Notes under the pieces: model-generated
Told to the model about the DNA's origin: nothing
What the model saw: only the letters and a program-made list of their open reading frames with translations
Databases searched by the model: none
Assembly (NCBI RefSeq): GCF_000247815.1
Contig: NC_021685.1
Location: 16,497,654 to 16,561,653 of the forward strand
Length of the DNA: 64,000 bases
From: Ficedula albicollis
Taxonomy: Eukaryota; Chordata; Aves; Passeriformes; Muscicapidae
Direction of reading: 5' to 3'
Position numbers and translations under genes: made by a program
Part shown: piece after piece, positions 24,684-36,279 of the stretch
Layout of the letters: the number at the start of each line of letters is the position of its first letter
How positions within the stretch are numbered: the first letter of the stretch is position 1

Positions 24684-25600
24684 GGGGTGGGCAGAGACCA
24701 GCAGAGCAGCCCGGGGTGGGCACAGACCCGCAGAGCAGCCCGGGGTGGGCACAGACCCCCAGAGCAGCCCCGAGGGCTGCAGGGCTGGCAGAGCAGCCCG
24801 GGGTGGGCACAGACCCCCAGAGCAGCCCGGGGTGGGCACAGACCCGCAGAGCAGCCCGGGGTGGGCACAGACCCCCAGAGCAGCCCGGGGTGGGCACAGA
24901 CCCGCAGAGCAGCCCGGGGTGGGCACAGACCCCCAGAGCAGCCCGGGGTGGGCACAGACCCGCAGAGCAGCCCGGGGTGGGCACAGACCCCCAGAGCAGC
25001 CCGGGGTGGGCACAGACCCGCAGAGCAGCCCGGGGTGGGCACAGACCCCCAGAGCAGCCCGGGGTGGGCACAGACCCGCAGAGCAGCCCGGGGTGGGCAC
25101 AGACCCCCAGAGCAGCCCGGGGTGGGCACAGACCCGCAGAGCAGCCCGGGGTGGGCACAGACCCCCAGAGCAGCCCGGGGTGGGCACAGACCCGCAGAGC
25201 AGCCCGGGGTGGGCACAGACCCCCAGAGCAGCCCGGGGTGGGCACAGACCCGCAGAGCAGCCCGGGGTGGGCACAGACCCCCAGAGCAGCCCGGGGTGGG
25301 CACAGACCCGCAGAGCAGCCCGGGGTGGGCACAGACCCCCAGAGCAGCCCGGGGTGGGCACAGACCCGCAGAGCAGCCCGGGGTGGGCACAGACCCCCAG
25401 AGCAGCCCGGGGTGGGCACAGACCCGCAGAGCAGCCCGGGGTGGGCACAGACCCCCAGAGCAGCCCGGGGTGGGCACAGACCCGCAGAGCAGCCCGGGGT
25501 GGGCACAGACCCCCAGAGCAGCCCGGGGTGGGCACAGACCCGCAGAGCAGCCCGGGGTGGGCACAGACCCCCAGAGCAGCCCCGAGGGCTGCAGGGCTGC
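24684..25600. repeat. 29-base minisatellite with 58-base higher-order unit, upstream of STARD10
   Basis: About 31 copies of AGAGCAGCCCGGGGTGGGCA plus CAGACCC(C/G)C. Units ending in CC and GC alternate almost strictly, giving a 58-base higher-order period. A variant unit with CCCGAGGGCTGCAGGGCTGG occurs at both ends (24766 and 25579), as if the array grew between two copies of it. It begins about 160 bases upstream of the STARD10 start codon. Confidence 0.96.
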
Positions 25601-25760
25601 TCGCTGCAGTCGCTATCGCAGCTGCCGGCAGCTCGGATGTCTCCCCGGGTTGCCTCAGCAGCATCACATTTCTCTCCGCTGCCTGGCAGCTCCTCTATTA
25701 TTCAGCAGGTAGCGGCGCGCAGGTGGCTCGGCTTTCAGGGCACAGCTGCCCCCGGCTCCC
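25600..25760 (-). promoter_or_regulatory. Possible STARD10 upstream promoter or 5' exon
   Basis: Unique CpG-containing stretch right after the minisatellite with AATAATAGAGGAGC on the minus strand (about 25702-25689) and a region free of repeats. Position upstream of STARD10 is the main argument; no donor site was found. Confidence 0.25.
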
Positions 25761-27560
25761 CGAGCCCCCCGTGCTGCCACCCTGCTGTCCCCTGGCCCTG
25801 GCAATCTCTGTGCCTGACTGCAGCAGCGGCTCGCTGGAGGGATCAGCCGGTGCCAGGAGCTGAAGCCGTGGGGTCCGGGCTGGGGGCACGGGCTGGGGCA
25901 CAGGAAGGGACAGAATTTGTGATGGGGAGGTTGTCCCTTGCTGATCCCCCCCCGCGGGTGTCCAGCCCCCCACTCCCACCCCGAGCAGGACACAGCAGCA
26001 CAGGGAAGGTCACCCATAGCTCACCCAGCCTGGACTTGCCCACCTCAGTCCCACAGCTGTGCCACCTCCCCGGGTAAAAATATAAATTCTACTGCCCATC
26101 CTGAAGGTGCAATGAGTGTCCCTTGTCCTTTGGTACCAGTCATGTCCCACCCAGAGGGACAGGCGCTGTCCCCAGGACACCTGCAGGATGCTGGGAGATC
26201 CCAACCCTCCCCTCTCCCTGCCAGCAGCATCTGCTGCTGCTTTCCCAGCCCCTCCACCTCCCCCAGGACTGGGAACCACTCTGAGCACAGAGTTTGGGGT
26301 TCCTGGTGCTGCACAGAGGATCCAGGCCAGGAGCCTCGTCCTGCTCAGGGTGCAGCTTGTCCCACTTGGCCATCCTCCCTTCCAGAACCTTATCCAGGAC
26401 CTTTTCCCAGCTCCTTTCACTGGGATCCTGCTCAGCCCCTTGCTCCTCAGCCTGCCTGAAACCTGGGGTTGTCTTGCCCGTCTTGTTGGTGTCTATAAAG
26501 TTTCTCTTGACTGCATTTCGGGGTTCTGGAATGAGGTTCTGCCACTCTCACACCCCTTCCCCTTGGACTGGCCTCGCCTGCAAGGCAAGGGTGCAATTCC
26601 CTCCTCATCCAACCCTGTGATGGGCTTTGGGAACAGTGCTGACCCTGGCACCAGCATCACCTGGGCACTGAGAAATGGGGGAAAACTCCTGGAATGGGGA
26701 GCAGGGAGCAAGCTGGAGAGCTGCAGCTGCTCCCAGAGCCTGGCTGGGGTGGGGGGCCGCCCGTGGCTGCCCCTGCTGCTGCTCCAGGCACTCCATGGGG
26801 CCGTGCTTGGGATGCTCCGGGGTGCTGAGTGCCACGCTCGGTTAAAGAGCTGCTGCAGTGGGAAGGGAGGGGCAGATCCTGGTTGGAAAGACCTTGGGGC
26901 GGCCTTGGGGCTGGGAGCAGGTCTGGCTGGGCAGATTTATGGCCCAGAGCTGCTGCAGCGTGCTGTGGGGGGTGTGTGTGTCCCTGTGCAGGGGGGACTG
27001 TCACCCAGGTACAGCCTGCAGGGGCCTCCTGTGGGTGTGAGGGGTGGGTAGCACCCAAAGCTGGGGGCTCTGGAGCTCCAAAACCAGTCCTGGGGTGGGC
27101 ACTGCAGTTCTGGGATGGATGAGCCCCCCGGGCTCTGTGGGAAGGAACAGCTGCTTGCACAGCACCACTGAGGTGGAACCAGCCCTGCTCTGCACCTGAG
27201 ACACGGGAACACTCCTGTCCCTGGCTCTTCCAGCTGGAAACTGGAACGGAAAGTTCTTCCTTCCCTTCTGCAGCAGCCCCTGAGGTCAGTGCTCAAGCTG
27301 GAAAACTGCACAGCCACCCAGGAGCTGCCACCATCACATCCCCCTGGGCTGAGCTGGGCCCCACGGAGCCCTTGGAAGCACTCAGGGCTCCAACCAACCC
27401 CTTCACCGCTGTCTTTGGCCCTTCTGGAGCCAAGTTTGGCTCTGGGTGGGGCTGCTGGGAGCTGCCCAAGGGAGGAGGAAAGGTCAGTGCAGCGCGTGTG
27501 GAGCCACACGCTCATGCTGCCTCTGTCACGTCTTGTTTCACTTCTCTGCAGTGACTCTGC
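25761..27560. other. Upstream region, nothing assigned
   Basis: Unique, moderately GC-rich. No ATG16L2 or other exon recognised on either strand. Confidence 0.5.
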
Positions 27561-27564
27561 TGCT

Positions 27565-27962
27565 GGATGAGTCCAGAGGAGGCCACGGGGATGCTCTGAG
27601 GGCTGGAGCCAGGTGGGGAGAGCTGGGGGTGCTCACCTGGAGAAGGGAAGGCTCCAGAGCCCTTCCAGGACCTAAAGGGGCTCCAGGAGAGCTGGAGAGG
27701 GACTGGGGACAAGGGATGGAGGGACAGGACACAGGGAATGGCTCCCACTGCCAGAGTGGATATTGGGAAGCTGGCAGGGTGGGCAGGGCTGGCACAGGTG
27801 CCCAGAGCAGCTGTGGCTGCCCCTGGATCCCCGGCAGTGCCCAGGTTGGGTGGGGTTGGAGCAGCCTGGGATGGTGGGAGTGTCCCTGCCGTGGCAGGGG
27901 GTAGAATGGGATGAGCTTTAAGGTCCCTTCCGACCTTCCAACCCAAACCATGTGATTGTGAT
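27565..27962 (+). mobile_element. CR1 LINE 3' fragment
   Basis: Follows the CR1 3' end in order: GAGGCCACGGGGATG, CTGGAGAAGGGAAGGCTCC, AGGAGAGCTGGAGAGGGAC, then GTGTCCCTGCCGTGGCAGGG and AAGGTCCCTTCCGACC with AACCCAAACCATGTGATTGTGATG at the end. Non-coding remnant. Confidence 0.85.
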
Positions 27963-28014
27963 GGTTTTTTGATCTCAGATGCAATTTTGCAATGTGCCCT
28001 TGAGGTGTAACAGT

Positions 28015-28066
28015 CCCATGCTGGCAGCTGGAGCTCCATTCCCTGGGGCTCCTGCTCTTGGCCATG

Positions 28067-28116
<50 letters not shown>

Positions 28117-28172
28117 CAGTCCCATGCTGGCAGCTGGAGCTCCGTTCCCTGGGGCTCCTGCTCTTGGCCGTG

Positions 28173-28231
<59 letters not shown>

Positions 28232-28232
28232 A
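28015..28232. repeat. Two (CCCTGT)n arrays in a duplicated block
   Basis: CCCATGCTGGCAGCTGGAGC occurs at 28015 and 28119, each followed by a TGGC(C/T)(G/A)TGCTG linker and a CCCTGT hexamer array (28068-28110 and 28172-28230). The whole unit of about 104 bases is duplicated. Confidence 0.9.
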
Positions 28233-29160
28233 CGCCAGCTGCTCCAGGGATCCCTCCATGCCCTGAGTGGAGCCTCTCCAGAGCATGGAGGGGTCAGGGC
28301 CCTGCTTGGGGCACAGTGAGGAGTACCCAGCTCCGTCCTGCCTGTGTCTTACTGGTCCCTTCCTCCTCCTGCTCCTCTTTTCATTCTCCGGGTCCGTTTT
28401 AAACCCTCCAAGAGTCTTCACAGGCTCCAGAGCTGGGATTTCCATGCAGGGTTGCATGTGGGTGTTCACAGCTCCATTAATGAGTTGGGTGCCTCAGCAG
28501 GAAGAGCTTCCAGCCTCTCCAGAGCTGGAGAAGAACATCCAATCCCCTCAGCAGGGGCTGCTCCTGCTCCTCCGAGAATCACCTCTGAAAGCCTCTGCAA
28601 ATTGGAAGGAAAATGTTTTTTCCTACAGAAAATATTTCTGCTTTGGCTTGGTGTGAACCACAACACTGACTCCCATCAGATCCTTGTTCCATCAGGGTTT
28701 ATCCCCTGGGGAATGAGCAAGAGAGTCAGGAGGAAAAGCAGAGGAGTTTCTTGTCCCAGAGAAACCCAGCAGGAGCAGCCAGGAAGGGTTGGAGCTGCAG
28801 CAGGAGGAGGGGCTGGGAGGGATGATGTGTTTGAGGGATGCAGACAGAGGCAGGAAAGCCAGGCAAAAGCAAGAGCCTGACCCAGGAGCGGGGCTGAGAC
28901 CCCAAAGGTGCCCCTGGAGCTGAGTGTGGCCCCAGAGTCCCAGGATTTCAGGAACTCCCCTGACATCCCAGGGCTGCAGGGCTCTCGGGGGCTCTGGGGA
29001 GGCCCCAAAGCCTTGGGGTGCAGAGGCCTTGGGGGTCCCAGGGAGACTCCAGAGCCCCAGTGCCCCCAGGGCCATGGGGCTGCAGGGAGCCAGCCCCTAA
29101 TGGGATCCCAAAGCCCCAAAGCTGCAAGGACAAAATCCTAGAGAGATTCCAGAGCCCCAG
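28233..29160. other. Unassigned
   Basis: Unique sequence; 28900-29160 contains degenerate versions of the GAGACCCCAGAGCC words that become regular in the next array. No exon found. Confidence 0.5.
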
Positions 29161-29179
29161 TGGGAGCCCAGAGCCCTGG

Positions 29180-30120
29180 TGAGCCCCAAATCTGCAGGGA
29201 CCCTGCATGCCTGGAGAGACCCCAAATGAGCCCCCAAATCTGCAGGGACCCTGCATGCCTGGAGAGACCCCAAATGAGCCCCCAAATCTGCAGGGACCCT
29301 GCATGCCTGGAGAGACCCCAAATGAGCCCCCAAATCTGCAGGGACCCTGCATGCCTGGAGAGACCCCAAATGAGCCCCCAAATCTGCAGGGACCCTGCAT
29401 GCCTGGAGAGACCCCAAATGAGCCCCCAAATCTGCAGGGACCCTGCATGCCTGGAGAGACCCCAAATGAGCCCCCAAATCTGCAGGGACCCTGCATGCCT
29501 GGAGAGACCCCAAATGAGCCCCCAAATCTGCAGGGACCCTGCATGCCTGGAGAGACCCCAAATGAGCCCCCAAATCTGCAGGGACCCTGCATGCCTGGAG
29601 AGACCCCAAATGAGCCCCCAAATCTGCAGGGACCCTGCATGCCTGGAGAGTTTGAGCCCCCAAATCTGCAGGGACCCTGCAGGCCTGGAGAGACCCCAAA
29701 TGAGCCCCCAAATCTGCAGGGACCCTGCATGCCTGGAGAGACCCCAAATGAGACCCCAAATCTGCAGGGACCCTGCATGTCTGGAGAGACCCCAAAACCC
29801 GTTTGAGCCCCCAAATCTGCAGGGACCCTGCAGGCCTGGAGAGAGGCCTGGAGAGACCCCAAATCTGGAAGGATCCTGCATGTCTGGAGAGACCCCAAAA
29901 CCCCAATGAGCCCCCAAATCTGCAGGGACCCTGCATGCCTGGAGAGACCCCAAATGAGACCCCAAATCTGCAGGGACCCTGCATGTTGGAGAGACCCCAA
30001 AACCCGAATGAGCCCCCAAATCTGCAGGGACCCTGCATGTCTGGAGAGACCCCAAATCTGCAGGGACCCTGCGTGCCTGGAGAGACCCCAAAACCCGAAT
30101 GAGACCCCAAAACCCCAAAA
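29180..30120. repeat. 48-base minisatellite
   Basis: About 19 units; the first nine or ten are nearly perfect (CTGCAGGGACCCTGCATGCC, then TGGAGAGACCCCAAATGAGC). From 29650 on, the units are shortened, extended or mutated. Because 48 is a multiple of 3, several frames stay open throughout and look falsely coding. Confidence 0.95.
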
Positions 30121-30382
30121 TTCCAGGACCCACCAGGTCCTGGGGAGACCCCAGTGAGACCCCACAGTTTTGGGGACCCCAGCTGCCCCCACCCAACCCA
30201 ACAAGTTAAAACCCCCTTAAAAAACCCATCAGGCAGTGCTGGATCCCAAAACCCCTGGGGTTTTTGAGCTTTCTGTGCTGGCTGGCACTGACCCCCAGGA
30301 GAGCACTGAGGCCTTGGCTGAGTCTTCCAAATTTGAGTGGTGGAGGTAAAATCACGGGTGTGTAGTGAAATAAAGATGTGTG

Positions 30383-30385
<3 letters not shown>

Positions 30386-30427
<42 letters not shown>
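30386..30427. other. Poly-G run (42 b) between overlapping ends
   Basis: The 18 bases GAAATAAAGATGTGTGAT stand immediately on both sides, so the two flanks overlap and there is probably no missing sequence here. Confidence 0.88.
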
Positions 30428-30428
<1 letters not shown>

Positions 30429-30640
30429 AATAAAGATGTGTGATTTCACACGGTAAAAGGTTTTTAATTGGAGGTTTATATACTATAATAATAAAACAGG
30501 ATAGAGGATTTTGAGTTGTCGCCTTTCTGTGTTCTTCTCCCTTCTTCTTCATAATTTCAAGTAATAGTTTCTGGTTTGTGGTGCACTGCAGGTCGCAGAA
30601 GATTAGTTGTTAGGTCAAAAGTATAAATTATAATAAAAAT
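30428..30640. mobile_element. AT-rich sequence, possible LTR fragment
   Basis: Low-GC sequence with AATAATAATAAAACAGGATA and a CT-rich stretch (CTTCTCCCTTCTTCTTC), unlike the surroundings. Continues into the AT-rich satellite. Family unknown. Confidence 0.3.
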
Positions 30641-31651
30641 GAAATGAAATGAATTGAAATGAAATGAAATGAAATAAAATAAAATAAGATAAAATAAGAT
30701 AAAATAAGATATGATATAATATGATATAATATGATATAATATATAATATAATATAATATGATATAATATAATATAATATAATATGATATGATATAATATA
30801 ATATAATATGATATAATATAATATAATATAATATAATATAATATGATATGATATGATATGATATAATATGATATGATATAATATGATATGATATAATATG
30901 ATATGATATAATATGATATGATATAATATGATATGATATAATATGATATGATATAATATGATATGATATAATATGATATGATATAATATGATATGATATA
31001 ATATGATATGATATAATATGATATGATATAATATGATATGATATAATATGATATGATATAATATGATATGATATAATATGATATGATATAATATGATATG
31101 ATATAATATGATATGATATAATATGATATGATATAATATGATATGATATAATATGATATGATATAATATGATATGATATAATATGATATGATATAATATG
31201 ATATGATATAATATGATATGATATAATATGATATGATATAATATGATATGATATAATATGATATGATATAATATGATATGATATAATATGATATGATATA
31301 ATATGATATGATATAATATGATATGATATAATATGATATGATATAATATGATATGATATAATATGATATGATATAATATGATATGATATAATATGATATG
31401 ATATAATATGATATGATATAATATGATATGATATAATATGATATGATATAATATGATATGATATAATATGATATGATATAATATGATATGATATAATATG
31501 ATATGATATAATATGATATGATATAATATGATATGATATAATATGATATGATATAATATGATATGATATAATATGATATGATATAATATGATATGATATA
31601 ATATGATATGATATAATATGATATGATATAATATGATATGATATAATATGA
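30641..31651. repeat. AT-rich satellite, 15-base unit
   Basis: Starts as (AAATG)n and (AAATAAG)-like words, becomes an irregular ATATAATATG mix at 30710-30850, and then runs for about 800 bases as an almost perfect 15-base unit, ATATGATATAATATG. Nearly the only GC-poor block of this size in the window. Confidence 0.95.
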
Positions 31652-31889
<238 letters not shown>

Positions 31890-32149
31890 AAAACACGTCT
31901 GCCTTGTGTTTTTTGTCTGAATAAAGGATAAAAAAATCCGAATAAATGAAAAACAAAACAAAAAAAAACCTAAACTAAGCTACATTCAAGGCATTGATTA
32001 GGTAGCGCAAATAGCATTTTACAGAGCGGTGCCACCCCATTCCGCTGTCCCCCGCACGGGTGGCACTCTCGGGGCAGTGCCACCGTGCCCGGGGAGTCGC
32101 TCTGCAGTCTGGGGCTCGCCCACTGGGTGTCACGCGTGCTCCACGGACC

Positions 32150-32183
<34 letters not shown>

Positions 32184-32213
32184 CGGCAGCGACAACGACA
32201 GCGGGAGCGACCA
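32150..32213. repeat. (AGCGAC)n hexamer
   Basis: CAGCGACAGCGACAG repeated about ten times with minor variants (GGCAGC, AACGAC) inside a CpG-rich stretch, 32040-32600. Confidence 0.92.
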
Positions 32214-32598
32214 GCAAGGGACAGAGAGGGGGCTCCGGGGCCACCAGCTCGGAGAGAGGGGACGCTCTCCGTAAATTTTATCGTTAAACAGAGGATGGGA
32301 ATGAAAACGTCCCGGAATTTTTCCTCCTCCTCCTTCCTTCCTCCCGGCGCTGCCATCGCATCCCTGCTGCCCCTGGCACCTCCGGCCAGCCCGACTCGCC
32401 GACCCCGGGCACCCCGAGCCCTCCCAGCTCGGGGACAGGGCTCCTGCAGCCGCCACCTCCAGCTCGGGCGCAGACATTTCGTTGTCGCTTCGGGAGTTGC
32501 GCGCGTGGGGACCCTGCCCAAAGCCGGCTGGCAGCGGGGGCACAGCGCCAGAGGGGGTGCCAGGAGGCGGCCAGGCGCATTCCCGGCGGCTGGCACTG

Positions 32599-32815
<217 letters not shown>

Positions 32816-32952
32816 CGGTGGGAGGGGGGGGGGGTGTTCTCCTGCTTATCTGGGGGATGGGATTTGGCCCCAGCCTTGCCCTGGAGGTGGGCAGCGCGTG
32901 GGGTGGGCTCCCAGGGCAGCCCTGAGCACTGCGGGGAGCTCAGAAGGTCCCG

Positions 32953-33035
32953 CGGATGATGGGACTCCATCCATGGCAGGGCTGGGATGAGAAGGGCTTT
33001 AAGGCCCCTCCAACCCGAGCCACGCTGTGATTCAT
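32953..33035 (+). mobile_element. CR1 LINE 3' tip
   Basis: CCATGGCAGGGCTGGGATGA, GGGCTTTAAGGCCCCTCCAA, then CCCGAGCCACGCTGTGATTC follow the CR1 3' end pattern. Confidence 0.65.
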
Positions 33036-33359
33036 CTCCTGAGTCCCCACGAACCCTCTGCCACTCCTTCATGTCCTCCAACAACTGCCACTCCCTCCTG
33101 TCCCTGCACTCTCACCCCGGGTCCCCCTTCCTGCTCTCCTTGCTCCTTCTTTTAGCCGAATCCTCCTCCTCAGGGGACAGCCACGCTCATGGCCCTCCTT
33201 TTTTTTTCACCCTGGAGCCTCCCTCCCTGCCCATCCCGGGCCCCTGCACCACCCCCAAACTCCCTCCTCCAAATCCCGGGCAGGAATTTGGCACCCACAG
33301 CCCCACGGTTGCCAGGCCAAGGTTTATTTGCACAGAGCCCCAGCCGGGCATCAGGATGA
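33036..33359. other. Unassigned
   Basis: C-rich unique sequence with short CT-rich patches; no exon recognised. Confidence 0.45.
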
Positions 33360-33545
33360 TTTAAAAGGACTGTGAAAAATGTAGTTATTTTTTCCCCTTT
33401 CAGCTGCAAGTCAATACTCGGGGAAGGATGTTTAATTATCTTTGTCACCCTCCTAAATCTCTTTATGAGAAGGTTTGGCTGCAAATCTCCACATCATTTC
33501 AAAGTTATTGGCTAGCGCGGCGCACAGCGACACAGTAAATTAGCC
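33360..33545. promoter_or_regulatory. AT-rich island, candidate non-coding element
   Basis: Non-repetitive and sharply lower in GC than its neighbours, with GGATGTTTAATTATC at 33425, TTTATGAG at 33460, and GCTAGCGCGGCGCACAGCGA next to GTAAATTAGCC at 33512-33545. A possible enhancer-like element. Confidence 0.35.
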
Positions 33546-33582
33546 GGGCGCAGCGAGGGGGGGGTGCTCCCGCCACTGCCAG

Positions 33583-33700
33583 GCCGGCACGTGCCTGGTG
33601 CCCTCCCCCCGGGGCTGTGACAGGCTGGGGGGGACCGGGGAAGGCCGGCACGTGCCTGGTGCCCTCCCCCCGGGGCTGTGACAGGCTGGGTGGCACCGGG
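33583..33700. repeat. 61-base tandem duplication
   Basis: GGCACGTGCCTGGTGCCCTC and GGGGCTGTGACAGGCTGGG occur at 33586 and again 61 bases later. Confidence 0.85.
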
Positions 33701-33800
33701 GAACCCCCTGCCAGCTCAGGAGTTGGGGCTGGTGTCCCCTCCGGGTGTGGGGATGCGGCACCTCCCGCGGGGCGCAGGATCCAGGGGACAGCCAGGAGCG

Positions 33801-34034
33801 CCCCGGAGCGACATCCCGCACCCCGAGCTGTGTCATTCCGTGGGGGATAACCCCAGAACTCCCTCCCAGACACACTTCCCGGCTTTGGGAATGCTGTCCC
33901 CAAAGCCAGGCTGTGGGCCCCGGAGTGACATCCCGCACCCCGAGCTGTGTCATTCCGTGGGGGATAACCCCAGAACTCCCTCCCAGACACACTTCCCGGC
34001 TTTGGGAATGCTGTCCCCAAAGCCAGGCTGTGGT
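33801..34034. repeat. 117-base tandem duplication
   Basis: Two copies (33801 and 33918) beginning CCCCGGAG(C/T)GACATCCCGC and ending CCAAAGCCAGGCTGTGG, nearly identical. Confidence 0.92.
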
Positions 34035-34060
34035 TTCCCGGTGCAGAATCACCCTGGGCT

Positions 34061-34095
34061 GATGGATGGATGGATGGATGGATGGATGGATGGAG
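34061..34095. repeat. (GATG)n microsatellite
   Basis: Eight GATG units; the reverse complement of the ATCC motif seen at 10.9 and 54.2 kb. Confidence 0.9.
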
Positions 34096-34364
34096 CAGGA
34101 TGGAGCTGAGACATCCTAAAAGTGCCAGGTCCACCTGGCTGCTCTGAGCCCCCCTGAGCCCCCCGCTGGGCTGAGATCCCGTGCTGGCTCCTGCTGCCGA
34201 TCCCAGAGCAGCGTGGTGCCCGCTGGCCAGTGAAAATGCAGGCACGGAAAACGGGCTGGAGCTCCCCACCCATCAGCATCCCTGGAGGCAGCACCCAGCT
34301 TCTCATGCAAAACCAACCGAGCCAGGGCTGGGCTGGAGGCTCGAGATACGCCAGAACAAAATCC

Positions 34365-34679
34365 CACCTTCCCGATAATGCCTTTTATTGGACTAGGTGA
34401 CACGCAGGCTTTAGGGGGATAGCGGGAGAATCCTCTCGGCTCATCCGCAGAAAGGATTTCCTTTCACAGCCCTCCCGGCGGCTTGTCAGTCCCTGAAGAG
34501 TTATTTATTCGCTCCCGACGCGGGGCTGTGTCTGCCGGCAGCTCAGCGCGGCCCTGCCCCTCTTTGCCGCTTACAAAGATTACGCCGCCTCGCAATAAGC
34601 TCCGTGCAGCGCTGCTGCCGTCGCATCAGACAGCGGCTAATCGGAAAATTAGCAGCGAAAGAAACTTTGTGGCAGGAAT

Positions 34680-34728
<49 letters not shown>

Positions 34729-34740
34729 GGCAGGAATTTA
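34365..34740. promoter_or_regulatory. Candidate non-coding element, interrupted by a gap
   Basis: Non-repetitive block with AATGCCTTTTATTGGAC (34377), GAGTTATTTATTCGC (34498), GCTTACAAAGATTACGCCGC (34570) and GGCTAATCGGAAAATTAGCA (34634), a dyad-like TAATC...ATTA word. Composition and motif density suggest conservation, not tested. Confidence 0.38.
34680..34727. other. Poly-G run (48 b) between overlapping ends
   Basis: TGGCAGGAAT flanks it on both sides, so the flanks overlap by about ten bases. Confidence 0.88.
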
Positions 34741-34849
34741 TCTCCGGCTGCCGCTGCTCCCGCACCCAGCCCTGGGGGGGCAAAACTTCCTTGGGTTGCG
34801 GCGTTGCAAGCTGGTAAAAAAAAATCATCTCGTCCCATCCCTGCCGTGG

Positions 34850-35200
34850 TAGCGACACCTTCCAGGGTCCCAGGCTGCTCCAAGCACCAATGGCCAACCT
34901 GGCCTTGGAATCCAGAGCTGCCACAGCTTCTCTGGGCACCCTCACAGAGAACAATTCCTGCCCAATAACCCATCCATCCCCACCTTCTGGCACTGGGAGC
35001 CATTCCCTGTGTCCTGTCCCTGCATCCCTTTGTCCCAACTCCCTCTCCAGCTCTCCTGCAGCTCCTGCAAGGCCACACTGGGGTCACCCCAAAGCTTCTC
35101 CTGTCCAGGTGAGCAATCCCAGCTCTCCCAGCCTTTCCTCCCAGCAGAGCTGCTCCATCCTCTGCCCATCCTGGTGCCTCCTCCATGGCTCCAGCAGTGG
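34850..35200 (-). mobile_element. CR1 LINE 3' fragment
   Basis: Minus-strand CR1: CACCTTCCAGGGTCCCAGGC, GGCCAACCTGGCCTTGGAAT, AATTCCTGCCCAATAACCCA, CTCCCTCTCCAGCTCTCCTG and CCTGTCCAGGTGAGCAATCC in the expected reverse order. Confidence 0.85.
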
Positions 35201-35264
35201 GATGAACACAGGGATTGTGGTCAGGACAAACATTTCGGATGCTCTTGGTGTGAACATGAGCATC

Positions 35265-35400
35265 AAACAGGCTGCCACTGGGGTCACCCTGAAGCTTCTC
35301 CTGTCCAGGTGAACAGTCCCAGCTCTCCCAGCAGAGCTGCTCCATCCTCTGCCCATCCTGGAGCCTCCTCTGGCCTGGCTGCAGCAGCTCCAGCGGCCCT
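35265..35400 (-). mobile_element. Second CR1-derived piece
   Basis: CACTGGGGTCACCCTGAAGC, then TTCTCCTGTCCAGGTGAACA and CAGCAGAGCTGCTCCATCCT repeat words of the preceding CR1 fragment, as a diverged local duplication. Confidence 0.65.
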
Positions 35401-35627
35401 AAACGTGGCTGGGAAGAGGACACAGGAATCCCTGCAGGATTTCAGCTGCACAGCTGGCACAGCTTTGTCCCTGTGGTGCTGTGGAGAGGAGCAAGCTCAG
35501 CCCAGGCTCCCCATCTTCTGCACCAGCTCCCAAAATCCATTGTCTGTCTTGGCTTGCAATGCAGGATGTGACCAGAAATGTGAATTCTGTCCCCACCTGC
35601 TGCAGCCGGGTGGGGCAGTGCCCCTGA

Positions 35628-35988
35628 TCTCCTGGCACACATTATCTGCTCATGGGCCAGCTTTAAACCACGAGCTAAGCCTTTCCTACCCAGAGAAAAA
35701 CCGAGATTTTGGACACCAAGGGACCTTCTTTCCACTGGATTCCAGAGGAAAACCAGACCTTTGCACATCATCCCTGGAGCTTCAGAGGAAACTGCACCTT
35801 CTCCAGGAGCCCTGCTCCAGCTGAACCACATCTGCCCCTGCAGGAGGATGCAGCCACCATTGAATGGGACTGCTGCCAGCACCCTGACTGACTGACGGGT
35901 GTCAGCTTGGATTCTGACTCTGGCAGGGTTTGGGATTGTTCTTTGTAATACTGCATTTCTATTTTAATTTTCCTAGGCGGTGTCACCC
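35628..35988 (+). mobile_element. LTR-like repeat, second copy
   Basis: Related to the repeat at 1353-1806: ATGGGCCAGCTTTAAACCA, GCCTTTCCTACCCAGAGAAA, CACCCTGACTGACTGACGGG and a TTCTTTGTAATACTGCATTT tail. More diverged, with an internal insertion. No retroviral coding sequence beside it. Confidence 0.55.
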
Positions 35989-36279
35989 CTGCGCTGGGGT
36001 GACATCAGCGCCCACGTTGTGGTGGCACCTCGGGGAGCAGTGCAGGACACCCAGTGCCCCCCCGGCCTGTGGCAGGAGCGGTGCTGGGGGCAGGGATGTC
36101 TCAGGGTGATTAAAATGCGCTGGTTGTGGTGCTCAAGCCCCAGCGTCAGGGAGAGTCACAGGGCACTGAGCTAGAAAATGGCATTTCCAGCCCCCTCCTC
36201 CTGCCACCGCCAGCCCCAGCCCTTGCAGACGTCCTTAGTGCCACGAGCGTGTCCAGCGAGGGGACACGCACAGGGGGAG

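Noticed and set aside
28948..30449. Frames over the 48-base repeat
   Set aside because: 48 is divisible by three, so open frames persist by default; codon content is that of the DNA repeat.
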